From positions 1-36,689 of the forward strand of contig CAJXXT010000032.1 of NCBI GenBank assembly GCA_913063495.1: a stretch of 36,689 nt of DNA, in the 5' to 3' direction. This stretch comes from an uncultured Gammaproteobacteria bacterium (GTDB taxonomy: Bacteria; Pseudomonadota; Gammaproteobacteria; Pseudomonadales; Ketobacteraceae). The notes under the pieces are model-generated. The model had not been told where the DNA came from, searched no databases, and saw only the letters and a list, made by a program, of their open reading frames with translations. Positions 18,218 through 26,436 of this stretch are shown in pieces. Made by a program: the position numbers and the translations under genes. Within the stretch, counting starts at the first letter, position 1. Each line of letters begins with the position of its first letter.

Positions 18218-20509
18218 TTATGGTCTAACCAACCGGTTATTGTCACTGAGTAAATGTGTTGGGCCACGGTAACAGGCAAGATAATAGGGCCAGCCATCCG
18301 TTGCATAATAGGCATAACTACCGTCAGGACGAATCATACCATTACATTGATCTAGCGGACTCAGTGCTGCTTCATAGCTGTGAAAATCCCAAGCATTTTC
18401 ATTCGCATAATCCCCGGTTCCAATATAACGATAACTACTTTCAACTTTAAACGTTTCGGAGCAAGTAATATCGCTACATTCCCATGGAGAAAGAATGGGA
18501 AATCCATCAAGGGCATAACCGACAACAACGTTGGGTGTACTGGCGGGTAATAATGATTCTGCCCCACCTAACGTTGGCCACTCAAAAAAACAGTTGGCGC
18601 GTTGGTGAAAATGGTAGTCTCGAGTATGTCCACCGCAATAATTTAATAATCCGTCGGTGACAGGGTTGGCATAATTATCTGCTGCATTTTCGTTGGGGCC
18701 AAAAATCTGAATACCTGTAACGGTGATGGCAATAGGACCTAAAAGAGGAATAGCGACCTGTTCATCGGTTAACGTTGGGTTACGTGGCAATGTCCAATTA
18801 TAATCGACCGCAATAGGAGCTGCAGCTCCTGGCCCTAGATTAACCCAATCAAAATTAGTCGCGCCATTGCTGTTGACAAAAAGCGTGGAGGGATCACAAG
18901 TGACACTTAACGTAGGCGCTAACTCTGAGCCGAATATATCTGCATTAGTAGTGCCGTTAAGGTCATAATCAATATAATTGTCGCGATTATTGGTATCGAC
19001 AAAATCGGTGGCTTCTGAGCAATTCGCAATGTCAATTAGATCACTGATCGGTGTTTCGTTATCCGTAGGGGAGTCACCACTAGGGCGCACTGAGGTTAAC
19101 AGAACGTCACTCCATGCGATTCGCTCTGCACGAAAAACTGAAATCCCGGGAATGCGAATTTCCCACACCGTTTCTGCTGATGCATCGGAGGTGACTTCAA
19201 TAATATGCGTATCATTGTTACTGCCAGGACCGCCAGAATTAATCAATACGTTAGCGTTGGAAAGCTCATCAACATCACCAAGTGACTGAGTGTACTTAGG
19301 AGCAATGGCTTCCCAGCGCTGTTCAGCAGTCATATCGTTAGTATTAATAGTGAATCGAACGGCCCTACTATTATAAAGGTTTCCAGCAAGCGCTGCCTCG
19401 TTTCGATTATCATAAAGTAGAAATTCGCCAACGCTGGTGATTGTAGGGGCGTGCTGAGAAGCCATCCAGCTACCATTGGTTAAGGTGAAAAACTTGTCTT
19501 GTAAATTATCCGCTGCCCCCTCACTGCTTCCCATAATCCACACAATCTCCCCAGTAGTATGGTCAATATTGATAACCCAGCTCTGGGAGCGACTGGACAA
19601 CAGAATGCTATCATCATGGGAAAGGTGATAAATAGCATTCGAGTGAGTCCAATCGAGGGCACCATTACTCTCGCGGGTGGATAAGGGGCCAGGGAACCGG
19701 GCTGTATCCAAATGATCAAAGGTAGACCATTCCCAAACAGTATTGCCTTCAGAGTCCACTTCAACAATGCCATCCCCTTTTAACAACTGCCCGTTCACCG
19801 ATTCGGTTTGGTAAACCAATGCCATGACATTACCATTATCCAAAAGAATTGCATCGTGGTGATAAGCCGGTAATGGATAACTGACAATGACCTCTCCAGT
19901 GATGTCAACAATGCGAGCTTCTCGTGTGAGTAATAACAGCAAATAACCATTATCTAAGACTCTAATAACAGGAGAAGCAGACATAGGAATGTTATCCCCC
20001 TGTAAATACCAGACGATATAACCTTCCTCATCTATGCCAAAAAACCGAGAAGAATCCCCAGCGTCAGCCTCTGCAAAAAATGTGATTCCCCCCATGCTTT
20101 TTTCATTTTTTGAAAGTAACTCCAGGGTAGGAGCGTCAGCGGGTAATGCACCTGAGGTGAATTTTTGTGGCTCGCTTTCGGTGGTTATTCCATTTTCATC
20201 GGTGACTAATGCAATGAAGGTATATTCAGTTTCTGCACGCAGACCAACAACGACAAAGTCATGCATAGTATCATTAAGGCTACGTGCCGTTTGGTGGGCA
20301 TCAATGTTGTCCGCGTCAAACTGAATCACCACGGTCGCGTTGCTATCGGTAGTAACGGAGACTCGCGACATCAATGTATTTTCATCATGAGCCGTTAGCG
20401 TCATGATGTGTGGAATTGGAGTAACATCTTCTCCCTGACATGCAGAAAGAAAAATGCAAAGCATCAGCAGGATAAGTCTTATAAATTGTACGGAATAAGG
20501 TAAAAACAA
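18218..20509 (-). CDS. Lipoprotein with arylsulfotransferase-like propeller and C-terminal YHYH domain
   Basis: 763 residues starting at TTG 20509, which has AAGGAG at ideal spacing; the frame extends to another TTG at 20539 that lacks a site. The N-terminus is a lipoprotein signal with lipobox LSAC (Cys24). Next come a fibronectin-III-like strand region (about 35-120) and a propeller domain resembling bacterial arylsulfate sulfotransferase (about 150-470), with histidines in DWTHSN (His289) and SQHAPT (His353) at places where ASST enzymes have conserved catalytic histidines. The C-terminal third (about 530-763) is a YHYH-type domain with CGGHTRDYHFHQ (HxH-like at 632-635) and VVGYALDGFPI. 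Whether it transfers sulfate or is structural is unknown. Confidence 0.75.
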   Translation of the reverse strand: MFLPYSVQFIRLILLMLCIFLSACQGEDVTPIPHIMTLTAHDENTLMSRVSVTTDSNATVVIQFDADNIDAHQTARSLNDTMHDFVVVGLRAETEYTFIALVTDENGITTESEPQKFTSGALPADAPTLELLSKNEKSMGGITFFAEADAGDSSRFFGIDEEGYIVWYLQGDNIPMSASPVIRVLDNGYLLLLLTREARIVDITGEVIVSYPLPAYHHDAILLDNGNVMALVYQTESVNGQLLKGDGIVEVDSEGNTVWEWSTFDHLDTARFPGPLSTRESNGALDWTHSNAIYHLSHDDSILLSSRSQSWVINIDHTTGEIVWIMGSSEGAADNLQDKFFTLTNGSWMASQHAPTITSVGEFLLYDNRNEAALAGNLYNSRAVRFTINTNDMTAEQRWEAIAPKYTQSLGDVDELSNANVLINSGGPGSNNDTHIIEVTSDASAETVWEIRIPGISVFRAERIAWSDVLLTSVRPSGDSPTDNETPISDLIDIANCSEATDFVDTNNRDNYIDYDLNGTTNADIFGSELAPTLSVTCDPSTLFVNSNGATNFDWVNLGPGAAAPIAVDYNWTLPRNPTLTDEQVAIPLLGPIAITVTGIQIFGPNENAADNYANPVTDGLLNYCGGHTRDYHFHQRANCFFEWPTLGGAESLLPASTPNVVVGYALDGFPILSPWECSDITCSETFKVESSYRYIGTGDYANENAWDFHSYEAALSPLDQCNGMIRPDGSYAYYATDGWPYYLACYRGPTHLLSDNNRLVRP

Positions 20510-20658
20510 AATACTCTCCTTTATTAGTGTTAATACCAATAAACGTACGAGTTATATATTCGTTGACAACAAATAAAGAATTTTTTGATAATTGATTTTT
20601 GAAGGGAGTGGAGTTAGGCCGGCGGGTTATTTTGGTCAGACAATTATTTACAATACTG

Positions 20659-20696
20659 AGGTGCTAACTATTTTGATGTCACCATAGTTAGCACCT
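20659..20696. promoter_or_regulatory. 12-bp perfect inverted repeat upstream of the ASST-YHYH gene
   Basis: AGGTGCTAACTA (20659-20670) is mirrored by TAGTTAGCACCT (20685-20696) around a 14-bp loop. It lies between the ndh stop (20734) and the lipoprotein start (20509). No T-run follows in either direction, so it could be an operator for the lipoprotein operon, or a hairpin ending or stabilising the ndh transcript. The rest of the 224-bp gap shows only an AT-rich stretch (TATAAC near 20550) that might hold the promoter. Confidence 0.45.
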
Positions 20697-20733
20697 GCCC
20701 AGAAGCGTATAAAGGACAAATTCTAGCGAGTGC

Positions 20734-22044
20734 TTAATGTAGTTTTAACCTAGGTCGGATAAAATGGTTAATCTTATCCGATAAAGCCACAAGCAACGTT
20801 TTAAACCAACCATGGATCGCCAACTGGTGCATCCGGTACAAAGAAACATACGCTAAACGTGCAATACGACCTTCCACACTCAAACTGCCCGTTGAAAGCC
20901 CCCCCATCAACCGTCCAAATGCGGTGAAATCACTCAAAGAAACCAAAGAACCATAATCACTATATTTAAAGTCAACAAGAGGTTTTCCTGAATGAAGGTT
21001 ACAAAGATTTTTTGCCACCAAACTTGCCATCTGATGAGCTGACTGAGCTCTTGGTGGTACCCAGCGCACCTCGCCATCGGCCCCCATCATTTCACAACCA
21101 GCACAATCACCCAAAGCGAATATTGCGGTATCACCCTTCACTTGTAATGTAGAATCCACAAGCAATTGATTTGCACGATTGGTTTCAAGCCCACCAAAAC
21201 CACGCAGAAATTCTGGGGCTTTTACACCCGCGGCCCATACAATAAGATCAGCCTCAAAGCGTGTTCCGTCTTTTGTGATAAGCGCGCCTTTTTCCGCACA
21301 AGTAATCATCGTAGAAAGATTCACGTTAACCCCAAGCACTTCCAGCTCCGTATAAACCGCCGAGGAAATCCGTTCACTTAGCGCAGGCAACAAACAAGGG
21401 CCAGCCTCTATCAGTGAAACTTGTAAATGCTCTGGTCTAACATTGTGCAAGCCATAAGTAGCAAACAACTGTCGCGCTTTAAATAACTCGGCTGAAAGCT
21501 CAACTCCTGTCGCACCACCACCGACAATAACCACATGCAATTTACGTTCAACATGGGTTTTTGCCAAGTCTCGATTCAACCGAATAAATTGATTAACCAA
21601 ACGACGTTGAAATGTTTTTGCCTGAGATATACTATCCAAGAAAATACAATTTTCTGCTACGCCCTCAATGCCAAAGTCATTAGATACACTACCAATAGCC
21701 AATACTAAATAATCATATGGTTCTTCGCGCTGAGGTAAAATCTCTTCGCCATTCTCGTCAAATAACGCGGCTAGCTTAATGACTTTCTTATCACGATCAA
21801 CGCCACACAACGTACCAACTTTAAACGTAAATCCGTTGTAATGGGCATGCGCGCGATACCCCACGGCATCCGCTTCTGCATCCAATGAGCCTGACGCCAC
21901 CTCATGCAATAACGGCTTCCAAATATGGGTATGATTGCGGTCAAACAACAGCACTTCTGCTTTATCTTTGCGCCCCAACTTTTTACCTAATGATGTTGCT
22001 AGCTCTAAGCCACCCGCACCGCCTCCAACAATTACAATTTTCAT
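20734..22044 (-). CDS. ndh: Type II NADH dehydrogenase (NDH-2)
   Basis: Single-subunit, non-pumping NADH:quinone oxidoreductase on the inner face of the cytoplasmic membrane. 436 residues, normal for the family. FAD-binding IVGGGAGGLELATSLG (5-20) and NADH-binding HVVIVGGGATGVELSAEL (about 170-187) are both complete. LIVWAAGVKAPEFL and IFALGDCAG (FAD contact) are typical of Ndh, and the C-terminus ends in amphipathic helices suited to membrane attachment. The start ATG has AGGG upstream. A strong inverted repeat lies 24 bp before the start codon. The gene stands alone between the lipoprotein operon and the electron-transfer cluster. Sulfide:quinone reductases are relatives, but the needed cysteines are not evident. 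Confidence 0.92.
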   Translation of the reverse strand: MKIVIVGGGAGGLELATSLGKKLGRKDKAEVLLFDRNHTHIWKPLLHEVASGSLDAEADAVGYRAHAHYNGFTFKVGTLCGVDRDKKVIKLAALFDENGEEILPQREEPYDYLVLAIGSVSNDFGIEGVAENCIFLDSISQAKTFQRRLVNQFIRLNRDLAKTHVERKLHVVIVGGGATGVELSAELFKARQLFATYGLHNVRPEHLQVSLIEAGPCLLPALSERISSAVYTELEVLGVNVNLSTMITCAEKGALITKDGTRFEADLIVWAAGVKAPEFLRGFGGLETNRANQLLVDSTLQVKGDTAIFALGDCAGCEMMGADGEVRWVPPRAQSAHQMASLVAKNLCNLHSGKPLVDFKYSDYGSLVSLSDFTAFGRLMGGLSTGSLSVEGRIARLAYVSLYRMHQLAIHGWFKTLLVALSDKINHFIRPRLKLH

Positions 22045-22067
22045 TTTAATGCCCTATACAAGTAAGA

Positions 22068-22112
22068 TTCCTTTGTATCCCATTGATAAAACATCATTGA
22101 GATACAAAGGAA
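22068..22112. promoter_or_regulatory. 20-bp inverted repeat in the ndh leader
   Basis: The arms TTCCTTTGTATCCCATTGAT (22068-22087) and ATCATTGAGATACAAAGGAA (22093-22112) pair at 18 of 20 positions with a 5-base loop. In the ndh direction the element ends 24 bp before the ATG. A TTGCAT...TATCTC pair with 17-bp spacing overlaps its upstream arm, so it may be an operator lying on the promoter, or an RNA hairpin in the leader. It has no T-run, so it is not a standard terminator. Confidence 0.55.
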
Positions 22113-22212
22113 TTTCACCTAATGCAAATAGATATAAGGCACCAACATAGACTCGGCCTATTTAAGCTGGCAACTATAACAAAATCAGCCGCCTCCGTTA
22201 ATACTTATATCT

Positions 22213-23124
22213 TTATAAACCATACGTTAGCGTCAGCGAATAACTATTAAGATCAGCATCCCCAAACGCCCCCTGAGTCATATTTACATCCACACTCCAA
22301 TGAGTATCTATATCATAAATAATATAAAACCCTATCAACCCGCCGCTATCGCCAGTCGTCGCTGTTCCATTTCCACCTCCGCCGGTACCTCCCCCGCCAT
22401 TAGGTGGCGGTGGAGGTGGCGAAACACCAACATTCTCATCATCAGAGCCCCCCGATACCTGATCATACCAATCCAGACTTACACCTGCGAAAACACCTGA
22501 GGTATCGGATAAATAAAAGTAGTAATCAGTGTTTAATTTTATATTTACGTACCGAAAATCGCTGCTCTCTGAAAGATGCATCTTCGGGTCACCCAATTCA
22601 GCATCAACGTCTTTTTTATCATCCTGTACACCGAACAATACAGTATGCGCCCACAACCCAACTTCCCACTGATAACTTACATCAACATGAGTGACTGCGG
22701 ACTTAATCTCGGCACTCGTAAAAAACTCTTGATTTTTACCATGAACGATTTCAATTTCATCTTCAATTTTTTGGTAAGATGCAAAAAACCCCCAATTGCC
22801 AAAGGAATAACCAGCGCCTACTCTTCTTAGGGATGAGGTAATCTCAGAATTACCAGAATCAACCAAGTCGATATCATCGGACCACCGTCCTACCCCAAAC
22901 TGAAAAAAAGTAGATTCTCCAATATCTACCTCTCCTCCAATGGCTCCCCCAGCTAGACGATAATCCAACTTTATTTTGTCAACCTCTGTAACGTATTCAT
23001 AACTATCTACACCCATGTATAAATTACTGGCATAAATATAGGAAGAACAAAAAGAGGATATCAATACACAACAAGGAATCGCCAGCAGGTGCTTTTGTCT
23101 AAAATTGCGTTTAATAATAACCAT
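22213..23124 (-). CDS. Outer-membrane beta-barrel-like protein with Pro/Gly loop
   Basis: 303 residues from ATG 23124 (GGAG 7 bp upstream; the GTG just before it is in frame but less likely). Signal peptide with cleavage probably after IYA. The mature protein alternates hydrophobic and polar residues in about ten strands and ends in LNSYSLTLTYGL, a barrel-like finish. Between late strands is a low-complexity run of six prolines, then Gly-rich residues (NGGGGTGGGGNGT), most likely an extracellular loop. No family was recognised. It is the last gene of the electron-transfer cluster, 67 bp after the FecR-domain gene; a role in that cluster is inferred only from position. Confidence 0.65.
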   Translation of the reverse strand: MVIIKRNFRQKHLLAIPCCVLISSFCSSYIYASNLYMGVDSYEYVTEVDKIKLDYRLAGGAIGGEVDIGESTFFQFGVGRWSDDIDLVDSGNSEITSSLRRVGAGYSFGNWGFFASYQKIEDEIEIVHGKNQEFFTSAEIKSAVTHVDVSYQWEVGLWAHTVLFGVQDDKKDVDAELGDPKMHLSESSDFRYVNIKLNTDYYFYLSDTSGVFAGVSLDWYDQVSGGSDDENVGVSPPPPPPNGGGGTGGGGNGTATTGDSGGLIGFYIIYDIDTHWSVDVNMTQGAFGDADLNSYSLTLTYGL

Positions 23125-23191
23125 CACCTATCTCCATTTCAGTAATTTTCGAATACAATAACTATTCAAATAATAAATAGTCCAACGTAAA

Positions 23192-24115
23192 TTATCGCCT
23201 ATTTCTTCGAGGCCTATCGATACTTGGTGTCGTTCTCCGAGTTCTAGAATTTGGCCTTGAATGCCGAGACTCTGGCCTTTCACCTTCTTTTACCTGGCCC
23301 TCTTCATGACCCGTTCCCTCACCTTCATCCAACGTCAGTTTCTTCAAAAAAGTTCTAATCTTATCTTTTCCCATCTTCCCATCAAACAATACAAAACAAG
23401 GCACCTGATCAATAACATCACAACGCTGAGTTTGTGTATTGAAAATATTTGATGAACCTTTCTCCACCACAACGCTTCCTTCACAGCTATCTGAAGTAAC
23501 CTGCCCCTGGTATACCGATACAACTTCCGAATTCTCAAGCATTGGCTTTTGATATTTCTTGCATTGCTTTACTTTCTCACGCTCATTCTCACAACGTTCT
23601 CCATCACAGATCCTTACAACCCATTCAGCTCTTCCAGCATGAAGATTGCCGCTAGGAGTGACCAGTGTAAATCGCTCATGAGTCTTCGAGGCGATGGTTC
23701 CTGACGTTATTCTTACCCCGCCACGTACTATTTTCAGATCGATATCACCTGCATCCATTGTGATAGGAAAAGAAACTATATGAAACTCGGTTTCCGGTCT
23801 CAATACAACCCGTGTTAAATCATAGAAGTTAACGGTTAGCCAACCTCCTTTGCCAGTAACAAGCTTATCGCCAGAATAGATTGGTTGTTGAATGTGTAAT
23901 TTTCTCGTTTCACCGTCAAGGCCGGTGGCACTAACCTCACCAACGACCCTAACAATCGATGCAACTGATTTTTCTTTTGCAATCACATCCTCTGAAGCAA
24001 CAAAAACACACACCCATAACAAACACATTAAGGTGATGGGTGAACTAGAAACAAACAAATTCGAAATAAACGAAGTCTGAAAAAACGAAGCCTGCATAAA
24101 GTCACGTCGAATCAT
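23192..24115 (-). CDS. FecR-domain periplasmic protein
   Basis: 307 residues. Its ATG overlaps the TAA of the ten-heme cytochrome by 1 nt (TAATG), so it is translationally coupled. A signal or anchor segment (about 28-43, PITLMCLLWVCVFVA) leads into a FecR-type domain of beta strands (about 50-170): VGEVSATGLDGETRKL, YSGDKLVTGKGGWLTVNF, VVLRPETEFHIV, VRGGVRITSGTIA. Several cysteines follow (CDGERCENEREKVKQC) that may form disulfides. The C-terminus is Arg/Pro-rich. This is the stand-alone, sigma-factor-free kind of FecR protein, not an iron-dicitrate anti-sigma factor; neither FecI nor a TonB receptor is nearby. Its function is unknown. Confidence 0.75.
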   Translation of the reverse strand: MIRRDFMQASFFQTSFISNLFVSSSPITLMCLLWVCVFVASEDVIAKEKSVASIVRVVGEVSATGLDGETRKLHIQQPIYSGDKLVTGKGGWLTVNFYDLTRVVLRPETEFHIVSFPITMDAGDIDLKIVRGGVRITSGTIASKTHERFTLVTPSGNLHAGRAEWVVRICDGERCENEREKVKQCKKYQKPMLENSEVVSVYQGQVTSDSCEGSVVVEKGSSNIFNTQTQRCDVIDQVPCFVLFDGKMGKDKIRTFLKKLTLDEGEGTGHEEGQVKEGERPESRHSRPNSRTRRTTPSIDRPRRNRR

Positions 24116-26436
24116 TATGGTGACTCCGTGGAAAATTCATCGGCTATTTTATCAGCAGATTGACCTTGTCGTTCTGCATGATACTGGTGACAGGTGAGAC
24201 AGTTAGAGGGGGCTCTACCCTGTTGATGGCATTGTGTACAGGTAGATCGAGTCATCGACAAAAAACTTGTTTCGACCATGTTTTTTGCAACCTTACTATC
24301 CAATTTATCCTCTGAATTCTGCGTGTCCTCTGGTAGACCTTCGTTTAATATATGACAGCTCGCACAACCATCATCCGTCATCAAACTAAAATGTGATACA
24401 TGAGAGAACCGATTAAAATCGGTTGTAATGTCATCAGGCCTAAAACTCTGCCAACGCACATCTGGACTTTTATGATCATTATCAACTGTGGTTAAAGAAT
24501 GGCATTTTATACAACCTCCAACCGATTCCTCATCACTTAGCGATTCAAATATTTCATTATGAATAACCTTTTCACTACCAAAAGTCACCTCCAACCATGT
24601 TGCGAGAAACGGATCAGCATGATCAATAGGACGATACCGAATATTACTCCCCTCCCGGTACCACCCGCCGCTCGTGGCCCAATCCTCACTGTTTTTTGCA
24701 TTGATATCTAATGTCTTTTCGCTAACTGCAATATAGTCGACTTCTTCATCCTCATCATCTTCTGAAACATCATCTTCGTCATCACCACTCAAGATATCTT
24801 CATCTTCAAAATCTTCCTCCAAAATATCGTTATCTAAGATATCGCTTTCGTCTTCATCTAAGATACTTTCATCTAAGATACTTTCATCTAACAAATCTTC
24901 ACCCAAAATATCATCACTGGCATTTCCCCCAAGCTCTGAAAGCACTTCAGTTTCAGTCGTGATTCCCGCTATAGGATCAATTGGTTCTTTGTAGTCAAAT
25001 GTATCCGACGCATCAGATTTTGGTATCAACCTGTTATTTTTTCGAAACCCAGAAACCTCGTCTGCCAAGTGAGGAAACCATTCTTTCTGATTATTAATGA
25101 GAGTGTCCCTAGGCAATGAAGATATTAACCGATTTAATGTTGGTTGATCCAAGGTGTAGTTAAAAGCAATCGCAAGGCGCTTATATAACACAGCAGCCCC
25201 ACCACTTTGAATATCATAAAAAAGTTCCTTAATATTCCAAGCGAGACGAGCGACCATAGCAATATCGTGTGTACTTGCCTCACTCAAGTCATATAAAACA
25301 ACATCGCCAGGTAATACAGCAGAGCTCCCCCTCGAAGACTCTGCTCGCCCAGGTAACCCTTGAGTACTACCACTAGAATCATATTGAAGTAACAATTTCA
25401 TAATAGGAGTAACATCACCTTCCGCCCATTCCGGCCAGTCTCCAATCGAGAATCCTGCCGCTGTAATTGCAGCAACATCCAGCTCTGGAATAACAAGCAC
25501 AGCCAAGCCCTTAGCGCTCCCCCTACTCCGTCCTAACAATTGATCCAAATGACAGCCACCGCACGTGTCCTCAAAATTATTGGATAACATCCACTCCCCT
25601 GTTTGATCGGATTCATGACATTGCTTACAGCCTTCCGGGGCGATTTCAATATATTCGTCGTCGTAAAAATAGTTATCTAGATGTGCCCCGTGATTGAATT
25701 TTATTTGCGTAGCCTTATCGTTCGGATAATTACTATATTCCGGGTGCGACTCTTCAATGACATCAAACTTTTTTTCGTGACATGTATGGCAACGTCGGGC
25801 ATCAAAATTATTAATAGCATGAAACTTTCCTTTATGCTCCCGGTGACAAGAAGAACAGCTAGTAGATTCCTTGGTAGGCATACGGACCTTATTTAATTGA
25901 CTTGCCAAATCAACTTTCCAACTTACATTCACTGAAGCTGATTTTTCATGAATAATTACATCATAATCAATAGTGGAAAAGTTCTTATAATGCGTTGAAT
26001 GTGCCTCAAAAGCATTTTTTCCTAATTCATGACAAGCTAGACACTGCTGATCGTCATTGTTACTGTTTAACGTCAATGCCTTCTGTAACCAGTGATAAAT
26101 AGGTTCTCCCGCAGCAGTATGGCAATCCTGGCAACCCGCCACCTCACCATGACTGAGACTTAACGCACCCGGTGAAAGCATCGGTAACAAATTTTTTGCA
26201 GAAAAGACAATAATTAGCCCTCCAACAAATATCGATAGCAAGCCAATAGCAGCAATACGTTTTTTAGATCGAACAGATCTAATCGGTACACAAGGCTCAT
26301 CGACGCAAGTGCATCTCCCTTTTTTATCTGGCCCCTGTTCACACTCATTACACTCTCTTCCACACACCCAAGATTGATTTGGTCGTACATAGGGGCTCTT
26401 TCTATGACCAAATTCTTGAATTGGGGTATCCTTCAT
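24115..26436 (-). CDS. Membrane-anchored ten-heme cytochrome c with acidic linker
   Basis: 773 residues with ten CXXCH sites: 102-106, 132-136, 194-198, 216-220, 270-274, 292-296, 642-646, 691-695, 733-737 and 746-750. One transmembrane helix (about 61-80) puts the hemes in the periplasm. The cytoplasmic N-terminus holds six cysteines (C25, C29, C32, C42, C44, C49, with GPDKKGRC), a knuckle seen ahead of hemes in some uncharacterised cytochromes and possibly a metal site. Six hemes and four hemes are separated by about 345 residues, including an acidic run (about 508-566) with repeats like LLDES and ILDES. The ATG overlaps the cytochrome b stop by 4 nt (ATGA). It probably takes electrons from or gives them to the cytochrome b. 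Confidence 0.88.
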   Translation of the reverse strand: MKDTPIQEFGHRKSPYVRPNQSWVCGRECNECEQGPDKKGRCTCVDEPCVPIRSVRSKKRIAAIGLLSIFVGGLIIVFSAKNLLPMLSPGALSLSHGEVAGCQDCHTAAGEPIYHWLQKALTLNSNNDDQQCLACHELGKNAFEAHSTHYKNFSTIDYDVIIHEKSASVNVSWKVDLASQLNKVRMPTKESTSCSSCHREHKGKFHAINNFDARRCHTCHEKKFDVIEESHPEYSNYPNDKATQIKFNHGAHLDNYFYDDEYIEIAPEGCKQCHESDQTGEWMLSNNFEDTCGGCHLDQLLGRSRGSAKGLAVLVIPELDVAAITAAGFSIGDWPEWAEGDVTPIMKLLLQYDSSGSTQGLPGRAESSRGSSAVLPGDVVLYDLSEASTHDIAMVARLAWNIKELFYDIQSGGAAVLYKRLAIAFNYTLDQPTLNRLISSLPRDTLINNQKEWFPHLADEVSGFRKNNRLIPKSDASDTFDYKEPIDPIAGITTETEVLSELGGNASDDILGEDLLDESILDESILDEDESDILDNDILEEDFEDEDILSGDDEDDVSEDDEDEEVDYIAVSEKTLDINAKNSEDWATSGGWYREGSNIRYRPIDHADPFLATWLEVTFGSEKVIHNEIFESLSDEESVGGCIKCHSLTTVDNDHKSPDVRWQSFRPDDITTDFNRFSHVSHFSLMTDDGCASCHILNEGLPEDTQNSEDKLDSKVAKNMVETSFLSMTRSTCTQCHQQGRAPSNCLTCHQYHAERQGQSADKIADEFSTESP

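Noticed and set aside
18217-18315. Longer N-terminus for the 17443 gene
   Set aside because: It would overlap the upstream gene by about 98 bp and bury the signal peptide; ATG 18216 is flush with the upstream stop.
20659-20696. Intrinsic terminator of ndh
   Set aside because: The stem is perfect but no T-run follows in the ndh direction, so it is listed as a regulatory repeat instead.
24850-24900. CRISPR-like or mobile repeat in the ten-heme gene
   Set aside because: The short repeats of about 15 bp encode the acidic LDES-type tract in frame; there are no spacers of regular length.
26289-26366. N-terminal cysteines of the ten-heme protein as additional heme sites
   Set aside because: None of the six cysteines forms CXXCH, and the segment precedes the transmembrane helix, so it should face the cytoplasm.
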